Shown here in pieces: positions 54,055-63,284 of a DNA stretch of 64,000 nucleotides; positions within the stretch are counted from its first letter, which is position 1, and each line of letters opens with the position of its first letter. This DNA is from Solilutibacter tolerans. GTDB lineage: Bacteria; Pseudomonadota; Gammaproteobacteria; Xanthomonadales; Xanthomonadaceae. Made by a program: the position numbers and the translations under genes. The notes beneath the pieces were generated by a model. That model was given only the letters and a program-made list of their open reading frames with translations. It did no database searches and was not told where the DNA came from. Where the stretch lies: positions 558,001-622,000 of the forward strand of contig NZ_FTLW01000002.1 in NCBI RefSeq assembly GCF_900155935.1, given 5' to 3'.

Positions 54055-54113
54055 CGTGCTTCTATTTATAGTGGAATCACGGCTTGGGCCGTGCTGTCAA
54101 GCGGGATGTTGAA

Positions 54114-54986
54114 TCAGTTCCATTGCCCCGAGGTCAGCGCGGCGACCAATAAGGCCATCATCGCGAGGCCAAACAGGGTCATCAAACCGAAGATGATGAG
54201 GATGGCGATGGTGACCCCATCCAGCCCACGTTCCTGCAATTCCGGCTGATTGGTATAGGCCCAGCGGTCAACCACGACCGTGTCGCAGGCCATGTCGTGG
54301 AGGGCTCGCTTGCGCTCGGTGAACGCGGCCATCAGAAAACCGATGCCGAGCGGCAGTGCGGACAGAAAAAGTCCGAGCCAGCGCAAAAGGCCCCTGCTGA
54401 AGCCAATCCGACTGCCATCGGCATTCGCCACCTTGATGCCGACTGCCATCTTGCCCAGAGTGGCCTGCGCGGGGCGCGAGTGCATCCAGGCGAAGTACAC
54501 CGCCTGCAGCGCGAAGATCAACAGGTACATCAATGCGAGCATCGGCAACAGACTGCCGAAAACAGCGGACGGGTCGTCGCCATGTTCCAAGCTGGACATT
54601 TGCGCGTCCATGCCGATCACCATCGCAAAAGGAATGATCACGAAATAGGACGCGATGCCGACGATGAAAGAGTCCAGCTGGTAGGCCGCCACGCGGCGCC
54701 AGAAGCCGGCGTAGGCGATGTCGGTACGGTTGATTTCGGTGCCCGGTGCCATGATCGAGGCAGTCGAAGGCAGTGGGTCTTCAAGGGTGTTGGCCGGTGT
54801 AGCGGGCAGCGCCATGGCCTGTCGTAGCGGTTGCCATTCGCTCATCCCTGCCTGCCAGACCAAGGTATCGGCGCGCAGCTCACCGCGTGCGTATCGGAAC
54901 CGAAGGTCCTCGCCGGACACCGGCCCTTGTTGTTGGCGACCGGCGTCGACGTAGAACCATTCTTGATCGTGTGCTGTTTCGCTCAT
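54114..54986 (-). CDS. RDD-family membrane protein with N-terminal GYF_2 domain
   Basis: A 290-residue protein. The N-terminal 60 residues form a GYF_2 domain (EWFYVDAGRQQQGPVSGEDLRFRYARGELRADTLVWQAGMSEWQPL), a predicted peptide-binding module; then an RDD domain with three or more membrane helices (AGFWRRVAAYQLDSFIV, TLGKMAVGIKVANADG, ALHDMACDTVVV). Function unknown; RDD proteins are thought to be involved in ion or small-molecule transport. TACCAT 6 nt before the ATG fits the leaderless pattern. Confidence 0.85.
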   Translation of the reverse strand: MSETAHDQEWFYVDAGRQQQGPVSGEDLRFRYARGELRADTLVWQAGMSEWQPLRQAMALPATPANTLEDPLPSTASIMAPGTEINRTDIAYAGFWRRVAAYQLDSFIVGIASYFVIIPFAMVIGMDAQMSSLEHGDDPSAVFGSLLPMLALMYLLIFALQAVYFAWMHSRPAQATLGKMAVGIKVANADGSRIGFSRGLLRWLGLFLSALPLGIGFLMAAFTERKRALHDMACDTVVVDRWAYTNQPELQERGLDGVTIAILIIFGLMTLFGLAMMALLVAALTSGQWN

Positions 54987-54992
54987 GGCGTG

Positions 54993-54998
54993 ATGGTA
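54993..54998 (-). promoter_or_regulatory. Predicted leaderless -10 element of the RDD gene
   Basis: On the minus strand TACCAT is followed by 6 nt (cacgcc) and the ATG. There is no Shine-Dalgarno sequence. Confidence 0.42.
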
Positions 54999-55025
54999 AG
55001 CGACCAAGGCGAGCGAGGGGTCAAA

Positions 55026-55505
55026 TCAGTGCAGCGGCTCGGGCTCGTCACTGAAAATCTGGGTTTCCATCCATGCGTAGGCCGCCTCGGCACCGGGCTG
55101 ATTGAACAGCACCATCAGCACCACCCATTTGAGGTCGTCCAGGTCGATCTCGTCCTGGTCCAGCGCCATCGCACGGTCCAGCACCAGCTCACGCTGATCG
55201 GCGTCGAGGATGCCGTGGTGCTCCAGATAGACCAGGAAGCCGCGCGCCTCGATATCGAGTTTGTCGAGCTCAGGCCCGTGGAAGATGCGGGTTGGGCCGT
55301 TGACCCGCGCGGGGCGATCACCGGGGCGGCCATTGTCCAGCGCCTCCAGCCAGTCGAAGGCACGATTGATCTCAGCCGGGCTGAAGCCCGCCTGCAACAG
55401 GTCTTTTTGCAGCGAATCGCGATCACGGACGTCGGGCGCGACATCCTCGTTGGTGAAGTAGTGCTCGAACAGGTACAGCAGCACGTCCAGGATGCTTTCT
55501 TTCAT
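55026..55505 (-). CDS. smg: Smg family protein (DUF494)
   Basis: A 159-residue protein of the Smg/DUF494 family: [68 protein letters not shown] and [17 protein letters not shown]. The biochemical role is unknown. The gene is usually next to dprA, as here (45 nt downstream of it). GAGGGA precedes the start. Confidence 0.93.
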   Translation of the reverse strand: MKESILDVLLYLFEHYFTNEDVAPDVRDRDSLQKDLLQAGFSPAEINRAFDWLEALDNGRPGDRPARVNGPTRIFHGPELDKLDIEARGFLVYLEHHGILDADQRELVLDRAMALDQDEIDLDDLKWVVLMVLFNQPGAEAAYAWMETQIFSDEPEPLH

Positions 55506-55550
55506 TTCCCTCGCCCTGCGCCGACGGCGCGATGCGGATGGAGTTTCGTC

Positions 55551-56684
55551 TTAAGCGGACTTGCGGGCGTAACGACCATGTTCGACCGACAGGCGGCCTT
55601 CGAGTTCCAACGCCAGCAGCATGGGCGAGAGTTGGGCCACCGTCAATCCCGTTCGGATGACCAGGGCATCCATAGGGATTGGGTCATGGCCCAGGGCATC
55701 CCACAACGGGTGGGGGTTGCTTTGAGTCTCGCCAATATCCGCGACCGGGTCAGAAATGGGGGCGTCCAGGCGCCGGCGCAAGGAGTTGACGGCGCTTTGC
55801 AGATGCGGGGCGAGGGCCTCCATGAGGTCGGCGGGGGATTGGGCGAGTTGCGCGCCATCGCGCAGCAGACGATGGCATCCGCGCGCAAGCGGGTTGTGGA
55901 TGGAGCCGGGCAGGGCAAACACTTCGCGCCCGGCTTCGGCGGCCATATGCGCGCTGATCAGGGCACCGGACTGCTCTGCGGCCTCTACCACCAGGGTAGC
56001 CAGCGATAAGCCCGCCACCAGCCGGTTGCGCGCCGGAAAGTGTCGTCGCAGCGGCGCGGTTCCCGGCGGATGTTCGCTTACTACCGCGCCGCACAGGGTG
56101 ATCTGGTCGCGTAGACCGGCATGGGAGACCGGATAGGCGCGATCTGGCCCGGTTCCTACGACGGCGATGGTCACGCCGTCCGTAGCCGCCAACGCACCCA
56201 GGTGCGCGGCCGCATCGATCCCGGCGGCGAGGCCGCTGGTGATGGCAATGCCAGCTTCGGCCAACGCATGGGCAAACAGCCGCGCGTTGTCTTGGCCGCC
56301 ATGGGTGGCATTCCGGCTGCCTACGATGGCGACCTGCGGGCGCCACAGACAGGCTGGGTCGCCATCTACATAAAGCGCCAGTGGTGGACTGGCGATCTGG
56401 CGCAATTGCGGTGGGTAATCCGCATCCATCCAGCCGATCAAATGGTGGCCAGGCTCATCCAGCCAGCGCAGTGCGCGTGCTTCGACGTCATCCGCCGATG
56501 CATCCCGGCCGCGCAGGCGATTGATCTGTGTTGCGGTCAGGCCCACATCGCGCCAGGCATTGGCGCCTGCGCCCAGAACGGCAAGCGCATCGCCACCATG
56601 GGCCTCCAGCAAGTGGCGGCGTGGCCCGAGCCGACCACCGGCAAGGCACAGGCGCAACAGGGCATGACGGGGCGAGATCGACAT
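55551..56684 (-). CDS. dprA: DNA-processing protein DprA
   Basis: A 377-residue protein that loads RecA on incoming single-stranded DNA in natural transformation. It has an N-terminal helical (SAM-like) domain, the Rossmann DprA core (VAIVGSRNATHGG, GLAAGIDAAAHLGAL, VVGTGPDRAYPVSHAGL, SEHPPGTAPLRRHFPARNRLVAGLS, EVFALPGSIHNPLARGCHRLLRDGA), and a C-terminal winged-helix domain (PIPMDALVIRTGLTVAQLSPMLLALELEGRL). GATGCT 6 nt before the ATG may be another leaderless -10. It is transcribed with smg. Confidence 0.95.
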   Translation of the reverse strand: MSISPRHALLRLCLAGGRLGPRRHLLEAHGGDALAVLGAGANAWRDVGLTATQINRLRGRDASADDVEARALRWLDEPGHHLIGWMDADYPPQLRQIASPPLALYVDGDPACLWRPQVAIVGSRNATHGGQDNARLFAHALAEAGIAITSGLAAGIDAAAHLGALAATDGVTIAVVGTGPDRAYPVSHAGLRDQITLCGAVVSEHPPGTAPLRRHFPARNRLVAGLSLATLVVEAAEQSGALISAHMAAEAGREVFALPGSIHNPLARGCHRLLRDGAQLAQSPADLMEALAPHLQSAVNSLRRRLDAPISDPVADIGETQSNPHPLWDALGHDPIPMDALVIRTGLTVAQLSPMLLALELEGRLSVEHGRYARKSA

Positions 56685-56699
56685 GCGTCCAGCATCACC

Positions 56700-56732
56700 C
56701 GCAAAAACAAACGGCGCCCTAGGGCGCCGTTG
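56700..56732 (-). terminator. Terminator of the LysM-protein gene
   Basis: On the minus strand AACGGCGCCCT pairs with AGGGCGCCGTT and is followed by TGTTTTTG. It separates the LysM gene from dprA, which therefore needs its own promoter. Confidence 0.88.
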
Positions 56733-56756
56733 CGGGAAGCTGTCAGGAAACCCCGA

Positions 56757-57920
56757 TCAGTACGTTGCGTCCGGGTGCTTGAGCTCGTGACCGATCCGGG
56801 TCGGGCGGATGCTGTCCATCACCAGGCCGTAGCTGACCTTGTCAAAGGTGCGGAACACCATCACGTGGCCCGCGAATTCGTCGGGCAGGCGGACCTTGCC
56901 ATCGGCGCCGACCAGATCGCGGTCGCGCTCAGGGATCTGCACGCGGTCCACGGCGTTGGTGCCGACGCGCCAGATCGAGAACACGGTGCCGTTGTCGATG
57001 CCGTCGCGCGCGCCGACCGACAGCGCCACCACGTCGCGCGGTCCGCCGATATCGTCGCGGTCCGCCACGGCCAGTACCTGCGCCTTCTGGTACGGGAACT
57101 GCTGCTTGGGCGGATGCGGGTAGAAGGTCAGGTCGTACGGGATGCTTTCGACCGGCACGACCTTGTCGCCGACGCGCACTTCATAGCTCGGGTCGTCCAG
57201 CAGCAGGGTCGCGGCTTCGATGCCGCCGACTTCGCCGCGGGTGATCACGCCCGCATTGACCTTGCGCATCTCGATACCCAGCTTCTCCATGCGGCCGCCT
57301 TCAGCCAACATGATCTCGGTCCAGGTGCGGTCATACGGCGGATCGTTGCGGCGTCCGGCGTAATCCAGCTTGTCGCGGCCGACCAAGGCGCAGCACGCGC
57401 GGCGGCGGCCCATGGTGTAGGTCTGCACCGGGCGCAGGATGGCGAAACGCTGGCCAGCCTGTGCGCTCGCACCCAAGCCGCGGATATACACGGCCTGACC
57501 GCGGATGCTGCGCATGCGGTCCTCTTCCAGCCCAACCACGTAAGGCAGGTTGTCGATGCGATCAAAGATGCGCATGTCCTTCAGGAACGGCTCGACCTGA
57601 GCCAGCGGCACGCCCGGGATCGGGGCACCGGTCATCGGGCCTCGATTGATGTAGGCAAGGCTCAGTACGTCACCCGGATAAATCAGGTGCGGGTTCTTGA
57701 CTTGCGGATTGGCCTGCCAGATTTCCGGCCATAACCATGGGCGCTTGAGAAAGCGTCCAGCGATATCCCAAAGCGTGTCGCCCTTCTGCACGACGTAGGT
57801 GTCGGGGTGACCATCGCGATATTCCTGCGCGATTGCCAGTCCGGCAACAGCCACCAGACCGGCGGCAAGCATGGGTGCCCACATCCACTGCCGGATGCGC
57901 TTGTTTTTGACGGCCATCAT
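56757..57920 (-). CDS. LysM peptidoglycan-binding protein
   Basis: A 387-residue exported protein. It has an N-terminal signal sequence (WMWAPMLAAGLVAVAGLAIAQ), then one LysM domain (DTYVVQKGDTLWDIAGRFLKRPWLWPEIWQANPQVKNPHLIYPGDVLSL), then a long conserved domain of unknown function. The LysM variant with RPWLWPEIW is the YgaU/XkdP-like form usual next to dprA in gammaproteobacteria. It probably binds the cell wall. The gene starts ATGATG with GGGG upstream and diverges from def, with 138 bp between the start codons. Confidence 0.88.
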   Translation of the reverse strand: MMAVKNKRIRQWMWAPMLAAGLVAVAGLAIAQEYRDGHPDTYVVQKGDTLWDIAGRFLKRPWLWPEIWQANPQVKNPHLIYPGDVLSLAYINRGPMTGAPIPGVPLAQVEPFLKDMRIFDRIDNLPYVVGLEEDRMRSIRGQAVYIRGLGASAQAGQRFAILRPVQTYTMGRRRACCALVGRDKLDYAGRRNDPPYDRTWTEIMLAEGGRMEKLGIEMRKVNAGVITRGEVGGIEAATLLLDDPSYEVRVGDKVVPVESIPYDLTFYPHPPKQQFPYQKAQVLAVADRDDIGGPRDVVALSVGARDGIDNGTVFSIWRVGTNAVDRVQIPERDRDLVGADGKVRLPDEFAGHVMVFRTFDKVSYGLVMDSIRPTRIGHELKHPDATY

Positions 57921-57991
57921 CGTTTCCCCACGGATTTCCCCGTTAGCGGGGCATTTAGACCATATCCGGGCCCGATTCACAAGTATCGCGG

Positions 57992-57997
57992 TAGAAT
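57992..57997 (+). promoter_or_regulatory. -10 box upstream of def
   Basis: TAGAAT lies 61 nt before the def ATG, in the divergent def/LysM intergenic region. No clear -35 box is seen at 16-18 bp. It probably drives def-fmt-rsmB. Confidence 0.4.
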
Positions 57998-58058
57998 TAA
58001 CGCCTAACCCTGTGACTTATTTGGCTGCATTACTGCAACCAACTTCGGATTTTCGCTC

Positions 58059-58568
58059 ATGGCACTGCTCTCGATCCTCGAATTCCCCGACGCACGCCTG
58101 CGCACCAAGGCGGTGGTGGTCGATGTTGCCAAAATAGGTGACAGCGACTTCCAGCGCCTCCTCGACGACATGTTCGAGACCATGTACGAAGCCCCCGGTA
58201 TCGGGCTTGCGGCCAGCCAGGTCGACGTCCACCAGCGCTTCATGGTGATCGATGTCAGCGAAGAGCACGATCAGCCGCTGGTCTTCATCAACCCCGAGAT
58301 CCTGGCCCGCCAGGGTGAGCAGATCTACCAGGAAGGCTGCCTGTCGGTGCCGGGCATCTTTGCCGATGTGGCCCGTGCCGACGTCATCACCGTGCGCGCT
58401 CATGGCCGTGACGGCCAGCCTTTCGAGATGGAGGCCGATGGCTTGCTGGCCGTCTGCATCCAGCACGAGATGGATCATCTCGATGGCAAGCTCTTCGTCG
58501 ACTACCTTTCGCCGCTCAAGCGCGAGATGGTGAAGAAGAAGCTCGCCAAGATGCGCAAGGCCGCTTGA
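58059..58568 (+). CDS. def: Peptide deformylase
   Basis: A 169-residue metalloenzyme that removes the formyl group from new proteins. The three active-site motifs are complete: [15 protein letters not shown] (metal-binding Cys) and QHEMDHLDG (two metal-binding His and the catalytic Glu). It has the normal length and is followed 10 nt later by fmt, as in most proteobacteria. Confidence 0.97.
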   Translation: MALLSILEFPDARLRTKAVVVDVAKIGDSDFQRLLDDMFETMYEAPGIGLAASQVDVHQRFMVIDVSEEHDQPLVFINPEILARQGEQIYQEGCLSVPGIFADVARADVITVRAHGRDGQPFEMEADGLLAVCIQHEMDHLDGKLFVDYLSPLKREMVKKKLAKMRKAA

Positions 58569-58578
58569 GGCCGCGCCC

Positions 58579-59490
58579 ATGAGGATCGTCTTTGCCGGCA
58601 CGCCCGGTTTCGCGGTGCCGTCCCTGCATGCCGCCATGGGCAAGGGTGATGTCGTCGCCGTGTATACCCAGCCAGACCGCCCCGCCGGGCGCGGACGTGG
58701 CCTGCAGCCCTCGATGGTGAAACAGGCCGCGCTCGAAGCCGGCATCGAAGTGCGCCAGCCGGAGTCGCTGCGCACGGTCGAAGCGCGCAAGGCGCTGCGT
58801 GAACTGCAGCCCGACGTGATGATTGTGGTCGCGTACGGGCTCATCCTGCCGCAGTCCATCCTGGACATCCCGGTCCACGGCTGCTGGAACGTGCATGCCT
58901 CGCTGCTGCCGCGCTGGCGTGGCGCGGCGCCGGTGCAGCGCGCGATCGAAGCCGGTGATACCGAAACCGGTGTTTGCCTGATGCGGATGGACAAGGGCCT
59001 GGATACCGGGCCGGTCTACCTGCGTTCGTCCGTGGCGATTGGGCCCAATGAAACGGGCGGCGAACTCACCGAGCGCTTGTCCGGGCTGGGTGCGCAAGTC
59101 TTGGGCGACGGTTTGGGCCTGCTCCGCATCGGTTTGTTGCCGAGTGCACATGCGCAGGCGACCGAAGGCGTCACCTACGCGCACAAGCTGGAAAAACACG
59201 AGGCCAAGCTGGACTGGTCGGAGACGGCCGCGGCGCTCGCCAACAAGGTGCGCGCGTTCAATCCCTGGCCGATCGCCGAGGCGATGCTCGATGGCGAGCG
59301 CGTGCGCATCCATGGCGCCATCGCGGTGCCGGGCGGGGAAGGCGTGACGCCGGGCAGCATCGTCGGTGCAGGGCGCGAAGGGCTGGATGTTGCGACCGGC
59401 CATGGCCTGCTGCGCATCCGCGTACTGCAACGCGAAGGCGGCAAGGCCATCACCGCCGCCGATTACGTCAACGCGCGCCGCGCCCACTAA
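58579..59490 (+). CDS. fmt: Methionyl-tRNA formyltransferase
   Basis: A 303-residue enzyme formylating initiator Met-tRNA with 10-formyl-THF. The motifs are [37 protein letters not shown], the catalytic region [22 protein letters not shown] and [13 protein letters not shown]; the C-terminal OB domain is present ([10 protein letters not shown]). It lies between def and rsmB with gaps of 10 and 3 nt, so this is one operon. Confidence 0.97.
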   Translation: MRIVFAGTPGFAVPSLHAAMGKGDVVAVYTQPDRPAGRGRGLQPSMVKQAALEAGIEVRQPESLRTVEARKALRELQPDVMIVVAYGLILPQSILDIPVHGCWNVHASLLPRWRGAAPVQRAIEAGDTETGVCLMRMDKGLDTGPVYLRSSVAIGPNETGGELTERLSGLGAQVLGDGLGLLRIGLLPSAHAQATEGVTYAHKLEKHEAKLDWSETAAALANKVRAFNPWPIAEAMLDGERVRIHGAIAVPGGEGVTPGSIVGAGREGLDVATGHGLLRIRVLQREGGKAITAADYVNARRAH

Positions 59491-59493
59491 GCC

Positions 59494-60783
59494 ATGAGCG
59501 GCGCCAACACCCGCGTCATCGCCGCCCACGTGCTGGATGCGGTGTTGCATCGTGGCCGTTCGCTGAAAGCCGAACTCGGCAGTGCCTTGCCGAAGCTGCC
59601 AGATCCGCGCGATCGCGCTTTGGTCGAAGCCGCGGTGATGGCGGCGCTGCGCGAGCATGGCCGTTACGCCGACACGTTGGCGCAGTGGATGTCGCGTCCG
59701 CCCGGCGCGCGCGATGGCCTGCTGCGCAGCCTGATCTATATCGGTTTGGCGCAGCTCGATGCAATGAAACTGCCGGCGCATGCCGCGGTCGATGCGACGG
59801 TCGAAGCCGCGCGCCTGTCTGGCCGTGCGCATCAGGCAGGTTTGGTCAATGCACTGTTGCGACGCGCACTGCGCGAGCCGCTACCGCCAGCGCGCGTGGA
59901 TGCTGCATGGCCGGAATGGTTGGCGAATCGCATCCGCGCGGCATGGCCCGATGATGCCGACAAAATCTTCGCTACCAGCAGCGAACCGCCGCCGATGTGG
60001 CTGCGCGTGAATCGCCAACGCATCCCGCGCGCCCTGTACGCCGAGCGGCTGGCCGAAGTCGGCATCGACCACCATCTCTCCGATGTGCTGGAGGATGCGA
60101 TTCGTCTCGACACGCCGATCCCCGTGACTGCGTTGCCCGGTTTCGAGGAAGGGCAGGTGTCCGTGCAGGACGGCAGCGCGCAGCGCCTGGTCGATGCGCT
60201 CGAAGGCTTGCCTGCGGATGCGAAGGTGCTGGACGCCTGCGCCGCGCCCGGCGGCAAGGCCGCACACATTGCCGAACGTCATCCCGATACGCGTCAGCTG
60301 GCGATTGATGTCGATGAACGCCGCGTGCGTCGCATGCAGGAAGGTTTCGCGCGCTTGGGCCTTGATATCGCCACGGGCGTGGCCGATGCGACATCACCCA
60401 AGAGCATTCCGGCCGAAGGCGGCTTCGATGCCATCGTGATCGACGCACCCTGCAGCGCGACCGGCATTGTGCGTCGTCAGCCCGACATCCTGCTGCACCG
60501 TCGTGCGGACGATGTCGATGCCCTCATCGGCCTGCAGATTCGTTTGCTGGAAGCGAGCTGGTCGATGCTGAAACCCGGCGGCACGCTGCTGTACGCGACC
60601 TGCTCGATCCTGCCGGAAGAGAACACCCGCAACGTGGCGGATTTCATCGCCCGCCATGCCGATGCCCGCCTGCAGCCGCTGGATGCACGCTTTGGCCGCG
60701 ATACCGGTCACGGCCACCAGCGCCTGCCGGGCGAGGACGGCACGGACGGCTTCTTCTACGCGCGTATCGACAAGCAAGCCTGA
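59494..60783 (+). CDS. rsmB: 16S rRNA (cytosine-967-C5) methyltransferase RsmB
   Basis: A 429-residue enzyme, the same length as in E. coli. It has an N-terminal NusB-like domain (LVEAAVMAALREHGRYAD ... LLRSLIYIGLAQLDAM), then the SAM-binding fold with LDACAAPGGKAAHIAE, the first catalytic Cys in DAPCSATGIVRRQPDI and the nucleophile Cys in YATCSILPEEN. It methylates C967 of 16S rRNA. It is the last gene of the def-fmt-rsmB operon. Confidence 0.97.
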   Translation: MSGANTRVIAAHVLDAVLHRGRSLKAELGSALPKLPDPRDRALVEAAVMAALREHGRYADTLAQWMSRPPGARDGLLRSLIYIGLAQLDAMKLPAHAAVDATVEAARLSGRAHQAGLVNALLRRALREPLPPARVDAAWPEWLANRIRAAWPDDADKIFATSSEPPPMWLRVNRQRIPRALYAERLAEVGIDHHLSDVLEDAIRLDTPIPVTALPGFEEGQVSVQDGSAQRLVDALEGLPADAKVLDACAAPGGKAAHIAERHPDTRQLAIDVDERRVRRMQEGFARLGLDIATGVADATSPKSIPAEGGFDAIVIDAPCSATGIVRRQPDILLHRRADDVDALIGLQIRLLEASWSMLKPGGTLLYATCSILPEENTRNVADFIARHADARLQPLDARFGRDTGHGHQRLPGEDGTDGFFYARIDKQA

Positions 60784-60792
60784 GTGCTCCGC

Positions 60793-60798
60793 TATCCT
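60793..60798 (+). promoter_or_regulatory. Predicted leaderless -10 element of the ArnT-like gene
   Basis: TATCCT is followed by 7 nt (gcgcggc) and the ATG at 60806. It lies just after the rsmB stop codon. Confidence 0.45.
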
Positions 60799-60805
60799 GC
60801 GCGGC

Positions 60806-62500
60806 ATGATTGATTCCGATGCCCGCCGCGAACGCCTTTTCTTCTGGCTGACCGCCATCGTCCTGCTGTTCGCGGGCCTTGGCCTGCGTGATCCATGGCC
60901 AGCGGACGAACCGCGGTTTGCCCTGGTCGCGAGGCAGATGGTCGAGAGCGGGCAATGGCTGTTCCCGATGCGCGGCGACGAGCTGTATCCGGACAAGCCG
61001 CCGCTCTTGATGTGGCTGCAGGCGATCTTCTATTCGCTCACCGGGTCGCTGCGTTTGTCCTTCCTGCTGCCGACCTTGCTCGCATCGCTCGGCACGTTGG
61101 CACTGGTGCGCGATCTGGGTCGCCGCTTGTGGAACCCGCAGGCCGGCGCGTATGCCGCATGGGCGTTGCTCTTCGCCTTCCAGTTCACCTTTCAGGCCAA
61201 ACGCGCGCAGATCGATCCGCTGGTGGTCTTCTGCATCACGCTGTCGGTGTACGGCATCCTGCGCCACCTGTTGCGCGGCCCGGATCTCAAGTGGTGGTTG
61301 ATTGGCTGGTGCGCGGCGGGCCTTGGCGTGATCAGCAAGGGCGTGGGTGTGGTGGCGCTGCTGGTGCTGATTCCGGCCGCGTTCGCCTGGTGGCGGGCAT
61401 GGCTGGGGATCGGGCGTGTGCGCGGCGTCGCGTGGCTTGGCGGCATCGGCATGTTGCTGCTGCCGATCCTGCTCTGGCTCATCCCGATGCTGCTCAGCGT
61501 CAAGGCCAGCGGTGACCCTGCCTTGCAAGGCTATGCCGACAACATCCTGCTCAAGCAAACCGCCGAGCGTTACGCGAAGGCCTGGCATCACCATCAGCCG
61601 TGGTGGTATTTCCTGATGGTGATGGCGACACAATGGGTGCCTGCGGTCGCGGCCGTACCCTTCATTGCGCCGCGTTGGCGCGATGCATTGAAGGCGCGCG
61701 ATTCTCGCGTCTTGCTCTTGCTCGGTTGGGTGGCGTGCGTGCTGCTGTTCTTCTCGCTCTCCAGCGGCAAGCGCGAGGTCTACATCCTGCCTGCATTGCC
61801 GATGCTGTGCGTGGCGATGGGGCCGTGGTTGGCCGATGTCGTATCACGCCGCGGCGTGCGCATCGGCGCGTTCATTGCTGCGGTGTTGTTCGCGGGCGTG
61901 CTGCTCGGCGCAGGGCTGGCGGCGGCGCTCGGCCATCCTGGCTTCGAGGATCGCCTTGCTTCGATTCGCGGCACGGTCGATGGCGATGCACTCGGCTGGA
62001 TGCTGGCCGCCATTGGCGGCGCGGGCTTGATCGCCGCGCTCATCCTGCGTCCCAGGCGCGGCGTCGCGGCGCTGTATGCGGTGCTGGCCGCGCTGTGGCT
62101 GGGCTACAGCTTCATCGGCTATCCGCTGCTCAACGATGCCAGTTCATCGCGGGGCCTGATGCGCGCGGTGGGCGCGAAGATCGGGCCGGAGGCCGAGCTG
62201 GCGCTGGTCGCCTGGAAGGAGCAAAACCTCTTGATGGCCGACCGCCCTGCGCGCACCTTTGGCTTCAAGCGCGATTTCGCCCTGCAACTGGCCGATGCGC
62301 GAGATTGGCAGCGCGAAGCCCCCGCCACGCGCTGGATACTGCTGCACGACATCGCATTGGATGAGTGCATCGATCAAGCCCGCGCGGTGGACATGGGCAT
62401 CTACAACCGGCGTCGCTGGCTGCTCTTGCCGGCGGCGGCGATGCGCGCGGGCTGCACGCCCACGCCGCATTCAACGCCCGAGGCCGAGCTCGCGGAGTAG
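60806..62500 (+). CDS. ArnT-like membrane glycosyltransferase (GT83/PMT family)
   Basis: A 564-residue integral membrane enzyme with 12 or so helices. The N-terminal catalytic segment GLRDPWPADEPRFALVARQMVESGQWL has the Asp-Glu pair of the PMT/ArnT family, and MRGDELYPDKPPLLMWLQAIFYSLTG is typical of ArnT-like proteins. These use undecaprenyl-phosphate sugars to modify lipid A or other glycans; the actual sugar is unknown and the 4-amino-arabinose genes are not nearby. The C-terminal part is a soluble periplasmic domain. The last 30 nt overlap the convergent GT2 gene. The start at 60806 is supported by TATCCT upstream. Confidence 0.85.
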   Translation: MIDSDARRERLFFWLTAIVLLFAGLGLRDPWPADEPRFALVARQMVESGQWLFPMRGDELYPDKPPLLMWLQAIFYSLTGSLRLSFLLPTLLASLGTLALVRDLGRRLWNPQAGAYAAWALLFAFQFTFQAKRAQIDPLVVFCITLSVYGILRHLLRGPDLKWWLIGWCAAGLGVISKGVGVVALLVLIPAAFAWWRAWLGIGRVRGVAWLGGIGMLLLPILLWLIPMLLSVKASGDPALQGYADNILLKQTAERYAKAWHHHQPWWYFLMVMATQWVPAVAAVPFIAPRWRDALKARDSRVLLLLGWVACVLLFFSLSSGKREVYILPALPMLCVAMGPWLADVVSRRGVRIGAFIAAVLFAGVLLGAGLAAALGHPGFEDRLASIRGTVDGDALGWMLAAIGGAGLIAALILRPRRGVAALYAVLAALWLGYSFIGYPLLNDASSSRGLMRAVGAKIGPEAELALVAWKEQNLLMADRPARTFGFKRDFALQLADARDWQREAPATRWILLHDIALDECIDQARAVDMGIYNRRRWLLLPAAAMRAGCTPTPHSTPEAELAE

Positions 62501-63253
62501 CCGGTACTTCAGCGCGACGTAGCGCATGTGCTCGCGGTGGAAGGCGATGCCGGCTTTTCCATCCAGCACGCCGCCCTGCAGGATCAGGTTCTTCAGCGCA
62601 TAGGCCGATGCCGCCAGCAGCCCGCGCCCGGGCCATGCCGTCTTGCCTCGCGCCGCGCGTTCCTTCGCCCATAGCGCCGCGTACTTGGCCAGTTTGTCGC
62701 GATATTCCAGCGTGTTGCGTGCGGTGTCGTGCTCCAACTCGATGTCCGAACGCTTCACCGTGCGGCCTTGGGTATCCAGGTATTCGTGCACCGGAATGTC
62801 GGCGTGGCGTAAATCGCTGCGAAACAACCGTTCAATCGCCTCGCGCGAAAAACTGCCGTGTCGCATTGGCGTGCCCAGCCAATGCGTGCGGCGCAGTAGC
62901 AGCCACACGTCCGATTGTTCGATGTCGCCGGCAAACAGCGCGCGCAACGCTTCCTGCGCGGAGGGCGTTAGCCACTCGTCGGCATCCAGCAGGATCACCC
63001 ACGGTTGCGACGCCATCGTGATCGCCGCGTTCTTCTGTCGCGCGAAACCGTCCCAGTCCCGATGCTCCACCCGTGCGCCGAGTCCGCGTGCGACCGCGAC
63101 GGTGTCGTCGGTAGAGCCGGAGTCCAGCACGATCACCTCGCGACACACCGGCATCAGGGATGCGACGCAGCGGCCGATGCGGTCGCCCTCGTTCTTGGCC
63201 ACCACCACGCCTGTGAGCGGCGGTTTTTGTGCGATGTCGTCGGCGGGATTCAT
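62471..63253 (-). CDS. Family 2 glycosyltransferase, WaaE/KdtX-like
   Basis: A 260-residue cytoplasmic GT2: LTGVVVAKNEGDRIGRCVASL, DSGSTDDTVAVARGLGARV, WDGFARQKNAAI, the DxD-like metal site LLDADEWLT, and RRTHWLGTPMRHG. This matches the lipopolysaccharide-core beta-1,4-glucosyltransferases of the WaaE/KdtX group, but the acceptor is not proven. The start at 63253 (MNPADDIAQ) has CATACT 7 nt upstream; a longer frame to 63346 would overlap the divergent gene. Confidence 0.85.
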   Translation of the reverse strand: MNPADDIAQKPPLTGVVVAKNEGDRIGRCVASLMPVCREVIVLDSGSTDDTVAVARGLGARVEHRDWDGFARQKNAAITMASQPWVILLDADEWLTPSAQEALRALFAGDIEQSDVWLLLRRTHWLGTPMRHGSFSREAIERLFRSDLRHADIPVHEYLDTQGRTVKRSDIELEHDTARNTLEYRDKLAKYAALWAKERAARGKTAWPGRGLLAASAYALKNLILQGGVLDGKAGIAFHREHMRYVALKYRLLRELGLGR

Positions 63254-63260
63254 CGCGCCG

Positions 63261-63266
63261 AGTATG
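63261..63266 (-). promoter_or_regulatory. Predicted leaderless -10 element of the GT2 gene
   Basis: On the minus strand CATACT is followed by 7 nt (cggcgcg) and the ATG at 63253. The divergent GT4 gene starts only 32 nt away, so the two promoters must overlap. Confidence 0.45.
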
Positions 63267-63284
63267 TCATGCGACACTTTCGGC

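Noticed and set aside
56121-57734. 537-residue plus-strand frame opposite dprA and the LysM gene
   Set aside because: It spans two real genes and a terminator on the other strand and carries no recognisable domain.
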